Shown piece by piece: positions 20,733 through 31,682 of a DNA stretch of 64,000 nt. Each line of letters starts with the position of its first letter. Position 1 is the first letter of the stretch. Location: the NCBI RefSeq assembly GCF_041146795.1, contig NC_135170.1, positions 2,205,326-2,269,325 on the forward strand, given 5' to 3'. The notes under the pieces are model-generated. The model saw only the letters and a list, made by a program, of their open reading frames with translations. It was not told the origin of the DNA and searched no databases. The position numbers and the translations under genes are program-made. The stretch is from Maylandia zebra (lineage: Eukaryota > Chordata > Actinopteri > Cichliformes > Cichlidae).

Positions 20733-21406
20733 TGTCACGGCTGCACAGCAGTCGTGTGGTGAATTGAGAAAAGGATCCAAGATGCAGGCACTGACTGGGG
20801 TGCGAGTGAAAATTTATTTGCAGAGGTGATAAAGTGACAAAACAGGAAGAGCAGAGCGGGGAGTAAACAAACCTAAACTGGGAAAACTAAAGAACAAAAC
20901 TTAAACCAGACACTCACGGGAGGAGGAGCGAAATGCACAAAGAGAGATGGCAGAGAGACGCAGAATGAATACCAGGTAACAGAATAATGCAGACTGACAT
21001 GGAGTTAAACAGACGACACGACAGAGAGCACAGGAAAACACAGGGCTTAAATACATAGGGAGTAATCAGGGAATGGGCCACAGGAGGGAGACACAGCTGG
21101 GAGCAATAAGGCTAACGAGACAGGGGAGAGGTAAAACTGAACACACTGACATGAGACATGAACTTTCAGAATAAAACAGGAAACTAACAGACACAGAGAA
21201 CCAGACCGGACACTGAACTTGACAGGCAGACTCATGAGCAGACACAATAACACCATGGACAGACAGAGGGAACACAGAGAAGTGGAAGCAGGCAGGCAAA
21301 GAACAGAAACCTAACAAATGGCAAAATCACAACAGAATACACACTCTGAATGAACAAAAGCACAAGGAACACAAAACACTGAGTCCTCAGACTCAGGACC
21401 ATGACA
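20733..21406 (-). repeat. 5' LTR
   Basis: 674 bp, partner of 17,524-18,197. On the element strand it begins TGTCATGG and ends CCGTGACA, next to the gag-like frame. Confidence 0.9.
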
Positions 21407-21411
21407 GTATG

Positions 21412-21562
21412 TATGTATATATATGTATATATTGTACTATTCTTAGTTAGTGTATTGTCTGTCTTGTCTTAATGTTGGTTTAAAATGGAGCACTGTAACA
21501 AAAAATAATTTCCCCCAGGGATCAATAAAGTATTCTGATTCTGATTCTGATTCTGATTTTGA
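21412..21562 (+). mobile_element. 3' end of the LINE split by the LTR element
   Basis: This continues the 3' UTR cut at 17,523. It ends in CCCAGGGATCAATAAAGTAT and (TCTGAT)n units, the same tail type as the LINE at 30,019. With the LTR element removed the LINE is one copy. Confidence 0.75.
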
Positions 21563-21564
21563 CT

Positions 21565-24080
21565 ATCCTGCTAAGTGTTTTTGCCGCCTCCTCTCAACCA
21601 CTAAACACAACCCGACATTACAGACACTTAGTAGTAGAACTGACACACAAAACAAAACAACAACTACACTAACTATATACTCTGCAACACACCCAGTGAG
21701 CTTGATTTGAAGTGGGTTTAATAAACACATTGCAATGTGGAGAGAGCATCCCAGTGAAACACCAGGACCATCTCTGTGGCCACCGCCCTTACATCTTATA
21801 TACAGACACACAGACAAAGAACATCCACAAACTTTCACATGCTCACACACATGTAAAGTGGAAACAAATAAATCTCCTTTCTGACAGTTTCAGCACATTT
21901 CTTCTTCTCTTAGCTGCTCCTATCTGTATGTTTCAGCCTGTATTTTTGTAAGAACTATAACAGTGTGGACAGCAGGACCCTATGATTGTCTGTTATTAAC
22001 AGTATTGAGTCTGAACTCTGTGGGGAAAAACGTAAGTTGGAAGAACATTGTTATTCAATATTTAACCCCAGTGCGTGCATTATGATAGAAATGGACAATG
22101 AACAGGACGCTGGACGCTCCTTAGAGGCACAGGCTGACACTTGATGATGTCTCAGACAAATCTGTGCTATGGAAACAAAGATCGGCATCATTCACTTTCA
22201 AATCAGCACATTTTTGGAACATTTCCTCCGATTTCAATGTCTGAAAAAGGACTAAAAGTGGGTGGAGGGACCATTTTAAAAACATATATAAAAGTATTTA
22301 AAGCAGAAAATTCACATTGTTATGAATATAAACATTTTCTACCGTATAATTTTCCTACCATGTTGGAGCAGGAGGGTGGGTGACCCACCATCCTGTATTT
22401 GGACCTACTACATCAGAGCATCTGCGTTAAAATAGTGATGTCGCTCTATAATGAGTGACTTTGAGTTTAGTGAAAGAAATGTTCATTCTAATTGTAATTA
22501 TGAACTATGTGCAGATATTCTTGATGCCATTACAACTGCTGAGCAGTACAGGCAATGTTTAAATCGCCACGCCTCACTGGAAGTGTTTTATTTGTGTTTT
22601 CTTTTAAGTGCTTCACATGTTAACTGTGTTGTGTTTCATACATGACTTCTGCTCTTTTGTTTCTTAGAGTTCTCGTTTCTACACTGTGAAGCCTGCATCA
22701 GCATTAAAGGATTTCTTCAGCCTGCTCGAGCTGCAGGTTCTTGCTTGGCAATAATAATCTTATGGTCGCCCGCTCGCTGTGTGTGCAGTTTTTTTCTCAC
22801 AGGTCATCACTGGAGTGAATACTCACTCACTACTTAAGTGCATGGACGGCTGTTTATGTGTATCATAGCTTTCAGTTATAAACCACAGACTTTATAATGA
22901 AGCAGCTTCTCTGGTTGAATCCTGTCATCCTCCTGAGATATCAGATTTCTCCAGAGAGCCGCTGTCTTACAGCCTCCGACTACCTACGTGGTCTCCGTTA
23001 GGGGGGGCAGAAGAGGCCCCAGCCCTCCATGCACCAACAATCTGCAACAGCTGATCCCGGGAAAAACAGACGTTCCCAGCATAGAGACAGAATCTGTCCA
23101 CTGTGATCTTAGTGTGTGCAGTACTGCAGATTGTGGGATAGATGTGATACCAAGTAAATGTATGGCCAGTATTGCTGATACCAATGCTGATACTATAAAA
23201 ACAGCTTATGCAGGGGAGAGCAGTGTATCATAACTTATGACATGAATCATAAGTTTGCAACTTCTGCAGACGTTTTTAATGAATCACTGTGATTCTGCAA
23301 CACTGAGTTAATAAAAACACACCTGTGAGCTTTTCATTTTAAACTTTTTGTAGACCTGAAAGGTCCGTGTGCCTGTCTGCAGAGCACAGTGTATGAAATG
23401 TGCCTGAGACCGGAAAATATTGCCTTAACTGTTCACCAAAGCCTGCTGTATGTGACAGTGAAAGAATGATATCGATGCTTCAAATAGATTTAGACTTACA
23501 AACCGTTGTTTGAGGGCAAGTCAAGGCAGTTCAACTCTACTCAGTTATGGTGCATTATAAGCCATATATCTTTAATAATTTATATTTTAATTATGAACTA
23601 TCAACACTTGAAGATTCCCCCATCTCCTCTGAACAGAACGGTCTAAGAATGACCACTCCAGCCCCTACGGTTAGGAAATTATGGCCAGTCGTTTGACAGG
23701 AATCCATAAAACCAGGAAGATTCAAATTGAATATTCAGAGTGGTTGACTGACATCCTGTGTGTCTCTGTGCATTTGTGTTTCCATATGTGCTCATATTTC
23801 TAATTGTGTGTATCTGCTGGCTGTTCTTTCGTGCGTTTTTAACATTTCTGCCAGTTTTTCACAGTTGAACAACAAGTAGTTTTGAGTGAACGTCACCTTA
23901 TTCAGCTTTTTTCAGCTGCTCATTTTCCAATATTTCTGCTTAAGTTGTTACTTTTCTGCTGAATTGTCGTGTTTCTGCTCTGTTTTAGTTATTATGTTTG
24001 TCTTAAGTCACAATATTTTTCAATATTCAAAATGAGCAGATCCAGTTTCACTGGCATAGATACACACAGGCCACACGCTT
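21565..24080. other. 2.5-kb spacer without recognised gene
   Basis: No domain, splice-consistent exon or known repeat core could be supported. Open frames of 60-95 codons here have no recognisable motifs. Confidence 0.4.
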
Positions 24081-24129
24081 AATAAGATAAGATAAGATAA
24101 GATAAGATAAGATAAGATAAGATAAGATA

Positions 24130-24160
<31 letters not shown>
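24081..24160. repeat. (GATAA)n microsatellite, LINE tail
   Basis: About 15 GATAA units form the 3' tail of the minus-strand LINE. Confidence 0.95.
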
Positions 24161-24249
24161 AACTTTATTAATCCCTCGGGTGGGTTCCTCTGGGAAATTC
24201 GACTTCCAAAAAAAAGCACAGCAACGACCGAAGTTACAGTTACAGAACT

Positions 24250-24251
24250 GT

Positions 24252-24330
<79 letters not shown>
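24250..24330. repeat. (TA)n-(CA)n microsatellite
   Basis: TA units, then about 30 CA units, then ATATATA. It lies in the LINE 3' UTR. Confidence 0.95.
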
Positions 24331-24333
<3 letters not shown>

Positions 24334-26820
24334 AATACAGAGACAAATATAAATAAAATATACAAAGGGGATAAATAGAATAAATAGGAATAAAAATAAA
24401 AATACAAGTGAATTGCACATTTCAAGTATTGAGTCTATTGCACTGTTGACTATTTACAAAAGTATTGCACAAGGTATTGTACAGTGAGGTGAAGAGGCAC
24501 TACAGCTTAGTTGTTCCCCCCTCCTTTGTCCTCCTGTTTCCCCTCCCTCTCCCCTCCAGAGAGGAGTTAAACAGTTTGATGGCGTGTGGGACAAAGGAGT
24601 TATTAAGTCTGTTAGTTCTTGTCTTGGGGAGAAGCAACCTGTCACTGAACAGACTCTTCTGGTTGTTTATGGCCGTGTGCAGAGGATGCCCAGCATTGTC
24701 CATAATGTCCATCAGTTTCTTTAATGTCCTTTTCTCTGCCACTGTCACCAGAGTGTCCAGCTTCATGCCGACCACAGAGCTAGCCCTCCTGATCAGTTTC
24801 TCCAGCCTGGATGAGTCCCTCTTTGCTGTGCTGCTCCCCCAGCACACCACAGCATAGAAAAGTACTCCAGCAACCACTGACTGGTAAAACATCCTCAGGA
24901 GCTTCCTGCAGATGTTAAAAGACCTCAGCCTCCTGAGGAAGTACAGTCGGCTTTGGGCTTTTTTTATACAGGTGCTCTGTGTTGCATGACCAGTCCAGTT
25001 TATTGTCCACCCACAGCCCGAGGTACTTGTACTTGTTGACCACCTCCACCTCCTCCCCCTCTATCTGAACCGGCAGTGGACCTTCTCTGGACCTCCCGAA
25101 GTCCACAACCAGTTCCTTAGTCTTTGAGGTGTTGAGTTGCAGGTGGTTTGTGTGACTCCATGCGACAAAGTTCCTCACCAGACTTCTGTACTCCTCTTCC
25201 TGATCATCCCAGATACACCCCATGATGGCTGTGTCATCTGCAAACTTCTGAATATGGCATAATTCAGAGTTGTAGCAGAAGTCAGAGGTGTACAGGGTGA
25301 AGAGAAGAGGGGACAGCACAGCTCCCTGTGGTGCTCCTGTGCTGCTGACCACTGTGTCAGACGTGATGTCCTTCAGCCTGACGTACTGTGGTCTGTCGGT
25401 GAGGTAGTCGGAGATCCAAGCCACCAGGCAGGGGTCCACCTCCATCCTGTTCAGTTTTTCCTGAAGCATACAGGGCCGGATGGTATTAAAGGCACTGGAA
25501 AAGTCAAGAAACAGTATCCCTCATCCAGGTGTGAGTGGGCTCTGTGTAGGAGGTACAGGATGGCATCCTCCACTCCGACACCCGCCTTGTATGCAAACTG
25601 TAGTGGGTCCTGGGCATGTTGTACCTGTGGTCGGAGGAGGTTGAGGAAGAGCCGCTCTAGAGTCTTCATAAGATGTGACGTCAGTGCCACCGGTCGGAAG
25701 TCATTCAGCTCATTGGGCCGGTTCTTTTTGGGGACCGGGACGATGCAGGATGTCTTCCAGAGGGCGGGCACTCTCCCCAGTCGCAGACTGAGGTTGAAGA
25801 CTCGTTGTAGCGGCTCCCCAAGTTCAGCAGCACATGCCTTTAGCATCCTAGGACACACCTTGTCTGGGCCTGCTGCCTTTCTGGGGCGAAGCTTCCTCAG
25901 TTGCCTCCTGACCTGATCCACTGTGACACTGGGAGATGTTTGGGAGGAGGGGAGGGGGGGAGATGTCTTGCTGCTGATTGGAGGAGGGGGGTGTCATGGT
26001 GTCAGGAAGGGGGGGAAGCGAGGGAGGCAGGAGAGTGGGGAGAGGACTCTGTAGTGAGGGTGAGGGTGGGGGGGTTGTGGGCTGGTCAAACCTGTTGAAG
26101 AAGTTGTTGAGTTCGTTTGCCTTCTCCACAGTCCCCCCCCCCCCCACTGTGCTTTTCTTGGTGTTGTGGCCTGTGATGGTTTTCACACCATTCCAGACCT
26201 CCCTCATATTGTTCCTCTCCAACTTCTGCTCCACCTTCCTCCTGTAGGTGTCCTTTGCTTCCCTCAGGCAGCGTTTCACCTCCCGCTGTGCTGCTTTCAT
26301 CTCCTCCTTCACTTTGCTCCTGAAAGCCTTCTTCTTCATGTTGAGGACAGCTTTGACTTCCTGTGTTACCCACGGTTTGTTATTAGGATAACACCGTACC
26401 GTCTTAGCATGGGCGACTGTGTCCACACAAAAGTTGAGGTAGTCTGTAAGACAGTGTGTCGCCCCCTCTATGTCCTCACCATGTGGGCTCAGGAGCACAT
26501 CCCAGTCTGTGGTGTCATAGCAGTCTCTCAGAGCATCCTCCTTTTCTGGGGTCCATCTCCGGATGGAGCGCGTTGTGACAGGCTGCCTTTGGACGAGGGG
26601 TGTGTATTGTGGCTGTAGGTAAACCAGGTTGTGGTCTGACTTCCCTAGTGGGGGGAGGGGGGTGGCTCTGTATGCATCTCTCACATTAGCATACAGTAGG
26701 TCAATTGTCCTGTTGCTCCTTGTGGGACAATAATAGTCCCTGTTCACTCTATGCTCTGTGTGTGCGTGTCCTAAATTAAAGGTAAGAACACACACTCTGA
26801 CACACGGATGCAAATATAAG

Positions 26821-27345
26821 TCATCTTTATTTATATAGCACATTTAAAAGACATCAAGTGTCGGCCAAAGTGCTGAACAGAGGGATGATATGGTGAAAAG
26901 AATTAAAATAGATAAGATGAAAACATCATAGAAACAGTGAGACATCCGTATATGTTTGTAAAAAAATATGTGTACATGCAAATATGCACATCCATATACA
27001 AAAATGTACACATTCACACACAAACACACATATGTGAACTTAAACTACACGTACACGTGTCTACACATGCAAACATCATCCAATGAGATAAAAGAGCAGA
27101 ATAGCTGAAACACAATAACAGGTGTCAGAGAGATCCGTGGAAAATAGGAGGGGCTTCAGATTGGATTTGAAGACTTCCAAGGATGAAGAGGATTTCATGA
27201 AAGGGGGACGACAGCAATGGAGAAAGCTGTCACCTCTAGATTTGAACTGTGAGCGTGGAACTAATGACAGCATCTGACTGGAGGAGCGCAGAGTTCGAGT
27301 GGGGCGGTGTGGGCTGAGAAGACCTGAAATGTAACCTGGAGCCAT
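26821..27345 (-). mobile_element. L2-type LINE 3' end
   Basis: Minus-strand translation (27,340-27,090) gives RPTRTLRSS, PRSQFKSRG and SLEVFKSNLKPLLFSTDL. This is the same C-terminal block as RSLRSSGSGLLSVPRVRTRHG...LFKSRLKTHLFS at 33,355-33,550. A 3' UTR follows, ending near TTTATTTATATAGCACATTT on the plus strand. Truncated and degraded. Confidence 0.7.
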
Positions 27346-28840
27346 AATAATAAACGCACACGCAGCTGCAGAAACCCAGCATTACTGGGTTTCTGCAGCT
27401 CCTGGTTTCCTGTTTAATACATTCACACAAGCAATCAAACGCTATGAATCCTTCCACAATGTTTGCAGTCACTTTGTAAAAGTTGTACAAAGGCAGTCAC
27501 GGATCAGCTCATGATCTGGATTCATTGTGGCTGCTACACAGATACTTCTGGGTCACTTCTCTCAGTTAGGAACCTTCCTCACCAAACTGACTGTTGGACC
27601 ACACCCCTGGTTTCATGAGAAATTGTTTCAGCCATGATTTCTCTTCCTGTATTTCAGAGTAAAGACTGAAGTGACAAATGGAAGCATGTTTAAAAACACA
27701 ATGTGAGAGAGACGTTGAGGTCCTTAGAAGTTACCCTGGGTTTTTCTGTCACCCTGCTAGATGTTACACACCTTGTTATTGGACTGGTTTCTACTGCTGG
27801 ACGACTCCTGCGGAGAGTAACAATACTCTTACTAATTAGCTCCCTTTCACACCTTTGGGGATATTTATTTTTGTGTTTGCAGCGCTGTGAGCCAGAACAG
27901 CGAGAGAAAAATCTGCAGCAGCGACGAGCCGAATGCTTACGTGAATCGCAGCAGCTGCTCATGTGCTACGCTGAATTAGAGGATATCTTTGCTCTGGATT
28001 TCTATTTCTACTTTTTCATTTCTATATGATTCTTCTTGCATCTAAACAAAGATGATTCAATTTGCTAAATGTTGATGGCTCTTCGTGCTCAGGTGTAAAT
28101 GAGACGTAATATTTGCTCTTGGTTTGGTTCTCCTGTACAGAACCTTGCAGTACAACAGAAACCTAAAAACATTATTTGTAGTTGTTATTCTTAGTTGTTC
28201 TGCTGCCTAAATACCACAGGGTCTGATTATGAAGTTATTGAGCTGCACATACTTTACGACCTGCTTAAGTTCGAGGTCACAGCGTCTGTAGAGCAGCTGG
28301 AACATAATGAAGTCTACAAGGTTAAAGTTTTCTCTTCAGTTATTGTTCTTTCTGCTGCTTGGTTTGATGGATCTGAGAGCTTTTGTTTTTATTATTGTTA
28401 TTATAATTATCATGAATATTTTACTCTCTAGAAGCTTTAAAATAGTGTTTGTGTTTGAAAAAATTGATTTAAGAATTGAACAGAAACATCTGTCCTTCTG
28501 AAAATGGCCCAAAGGCACGGAGACAAAGTCAAAGGATGCAACCTGTAACTTTCTCTTCCTTCATGTCAGGACCATCATCCATGATTTATATAAAATGCAT
28601 ATAGCAACAGTAGCACTTTAGTTTGGACTTTATGATTTCTGTAACTGGAAAATATTATTTTGTTTAAAGACAGAAGTGACCGCATAGTTGCAACATCAAA
28701 GGGAAATATTAATTAATTAGCATCAAGTATATTATTCTGAAGGCATATTTTCAGGAGACACAAACAACCAAAAAAGCAAATAGGCCTACTCAATATTGTC
28801 CACTGCAGCACCATGAATTCAGATCAAGCAAAAAAAACAT
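27346..28840. other. Spacer without recognised gene
   Basis: The 108-codon frame at 27,703-28,029 has no motif I recognise and no supporting splice or promoter context. Confidence 0.35.
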
Positions 28841-30018
28841 AATACAGTAATAGAAAAAACACTATACTGTACACACAAAAAATCATGACAACTGTGCATA
28901 CGTGGGCTCATGGATCCCGCCATCTGTTGGGGTCTGGCCACAGGACCTCATCGACATCGCAAGCAGTGTCTTCTCCCGCTGGGCACCGGGGAAAATATCC
29001 TCTTGCATGTCAAAACCATCCATGGATTGCTGTCACCTGACTGTCGCCGCAGGCCTGTTCCATTGCCTGCAGAAGAGGCATGCGGGCATGTGGTTGGCGG
29101 TCATATACACGCCATCTCCAAGCCTAAAAAAATCCTCTATAGGGTTTAAAAATGATGAGTAAGGGGGCAAGTATACCACTTCAAGTTGGCTGTGGTTGGA
29201 GAACCAGGCCTGGACCAGAGCAGCCGATGGAAACTGACATGATCCCATATCACCACAAACCTGGGCTGATCTGCTCTGTTCTGTACAACTATATCATGGA
29301 GAGCATCTAGAAATGTGAGTATGTGTTGGCTATTGTATGGACCTAGTATTGCATGATGGTGCAGAAGCCCTCGAAGGCATATGGCGGCACATAATGTGAT
29401 GTTTCCCCCGCGCTGCCCTGGGACGTGCACAATTGCCCTTTGGCCAATTACATTACGACCCCGTCATCTTGTTTCGCACAGGTCGAATCCAGCTTCATCA
29501 ATGAAAATGAGGCTGTGCAGCTCCATCCATGGCCAAGATTCTCTGTAAAACAAAGAGAACATATTACTGCACTACAGTGCTACACATACAGGACCCTCAC
29601 CCATCACACAGGTACCTGTGTAGCTCTCAGGATGGATCCATGTGGTACTGATATGGTACATATTCAGCTGCTGCTGGATTTCACCAATACTGTATTGTCA
29701 TGTAAAGGACAGTTACACGTACCCGTACATATTCAGCTCGAAGTCCTTTGACCCCGTCACTGGTGCTCTCAAATGGGACTCTGTAGAGCTGCTTCATGGT
29801 GATGCTGAGTTTTCCCAAGATGCGTGTGATGGTGGTGATGCTCACATGGTTTATGTTGTTGAACACTCGCCTGTCTGCAAGTATTTGCTTTCGTAGCTGG
29901 TGGAGACGGATGGCATTGTCTGCCCTCACTAGGTCCACGACGGCGAGTTCCTGCTGTTGTGTGAACAGGCGTTGGCGTCCTCCCCAGAAGGTCTTCGAGT
30001 CATTCTAGAGAAATACAA

Positions 30019-30774
30019 TCAGAATCAGAATCAGAATCAGAATCAGAATCAGAAAGGGTTTATTGCCAAATGTTGAGCAGGTTTACAACATTAGGAAATT
30101 GCTGCGGTGCTTCAGTGCAAACATACTGTCATAAAAATATAAAATAAGAATAAGAATTAAAAGTGCTAAGTAGATAGATATATACATGATATATATATGC
30201 GTGCAGGTGGTGATCAGTGCTAAACATGGAATGATGCAGTGAACACAGCGTAGGGTCATGTGTTAGTGGCGGGGACAGTCATACGGTTATTGTTCATGTG
30301 TCCAACAGCAGAGGGGAAGAAACTGTTCTTATGGCGAGAGGTTCTGGTGCGAATGGACCGGAGCCTCCTGCCTGAGGGGAGCAGGTCAAACAGACTGTGT
30401 CCAGGGTGAGAAGGGTCAGCTGAGATCCGAGCTGCACGCCGCAGTGTCCTGGAGGTGTACAGGTCCTGCAGAGATGGGAGTCTGCAGCCAATCACCTTCT
30501 CAGCAGAGCGCACAACACGCTGCAGTCTCTGTTTGTCCCTGATAGTGGCTCCAGCGTACCACACGGTGATGGAGGAGGTGAGGATGGACTCGATGATTGC
30601 GGTGTAGAATTGCATCATCGTCCGTGTTGGCAGGTTGAATTTCTTCAGCTGCCTCAGGAAGTACATCCTCTGCTGGGCTTTCTTGATGACGGAGGTGATG
30701 GTGGGCTCCCACTTCAGGTCCTGAGTGATGGTGGTACCCAGGAAGCGGAATGAGTCCACAGAGGTGATGGTGGT
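30019..30774 (-). mobile_element. Truncated LINE with 9-bp target duplication
   Basis: The insert encodes the end of a jockey/CR1-like reverse transcriptase on the minus strand (FRFLGTTITQDLKWEPTITS, QQRMYFLRQLKKF, GHSLFDLLPSGRR) and ends in (CTGATT)n units. GAAATACAA flanks it at 30,010-30,018 and 30,775-30,783. It sits six bases from the transposase splice acceptor, within the pyrimidine tract. Confidence 0.85.
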
Positions 30775-31682
30775 GAAATACAACCACATACTGTCATCGC
30801 TTTGCTTATTTTCTTACACTACTTTACTGTATATACTGTATCATCCACTGTACAACACTGTACTTCAATATAAGTAATCATGGTATGTTTCACAGAAACT
30901 ACCACTTTGGCTGCAAAAGCAGCATTAGCACCCTGCAGTACGCTGTACACTTGATATGGTGATGTACTGTAGAACAGTGCTATGAAAACCATCTGAGTAG
31001 AGTAGAAGGCAGAGAGGTGAAGACAGACCTGCTTTCTAGTCTGAATGTTCTTACAGTTTTTTCTGATTGCTTAAGCCCTTTTTTTGTAACTAGTGGCTAA
31101 TTTTGCAAAACTCTTCACACAAATAAGAAAACCTGTCACCCAATCATCAAAACATTGTAGTTCTCTTGCAAAAGCAAACACAGCTAGATTAACTCTTCAC
31201 ACCTTCGTAAAAATGGTGTTTCCGTATCAAACAGTACACACAAGCCATCATCTACTAAGCACACAATGCGCCAACTGCACACTGATGGTATGAATACAAA
31301 ACACATCTGGCTTTTGCTTTCTCTGTGCACAAGGTAGGCTATGTCAGTGTGAGCTCATACTTCTGTCATAGATCCATAAGCATAGAAGGATCCAAACTTC
31401 AAGTACTGGTGTTTATTCAAACACATCAAAACAAACACAAGTGTTTATTTCCAAGTATAGGATTATTTGCAATCGCCATAATGACTATATGGGTTACTTG
31501 GTCTGCAGTGAACATGCTTCCTCTGCCCCAGCATCTGGTCATCTAGCAATTCTGTAAAGTAACAATTTCAGTATTTTTACATCAATGGTTTTGGTGTGTT
31601 TCTCATTGGCATATGGCAGTGCTACAGATCTTAGTGCGAAGTGACTGTACTCACCGATTCTCATTTCAAGATGTCCTTATGG

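Larger units (their letters stand above)
17524..21406 (-). mobile_element. Young non-autonomous Gypsy-like LTR retrotransposon
   Basis: Two 674-bp LTRs (17,524-18,197 and 20,733-21,406) flank a 2,535-bp interior, with GTATG target duplications at 17,519-17,523 and 21,407-21,411. Termini are TGTCA...TGACA. A polypurine tract on the minus strand (C15 on the plus strand at 18,201-18,215) abuts the left LTR, so that LTR is the 3' one and the element runs on the minus strand. I count four base differences between the LTRs, about 0.6 per cent, which indicates recent insertion. The interior has a short gag-like frame and a long repeat-rich frame, with no protease, reverse transcriptase, RNase H or integrase. 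Enzymes would have to come from another element. Confidence 0.85.
24081..26795 (-). mobile_element. Jockey/CR1-like LINE with endonuclease tail, reverse transcriptase and (GATAA)n end
   Basis: On the minus strand the copy starts within the endonuclease (RTIDLLYANV, then GKSDHNLVYL with the SDH box). It continues through a linker into reverse transcriptase: FRPVALTSHLMKTLERL, GAPQGAVLSPLLFTLYT and FADDTAIMGC (catalytic box). The C-terminal domain follows, with WGSSTAKRD and GHPLHTAI. At least three frame changes (near 25,915, 25,520 and 24,960) inactivate it. The 3' UTR contains a (CA)n tract and ends in about 15 GATAA units. It is related to the copy at 16,235. Confidence 0.85.

Noticed and set aside
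27703..28029. Possible 108-codon gene with hydrophobic and Glu/Gln-rich parts
   Set aside because: No recognisable family, no splice or promoter support. Length is within chance for this sequence.
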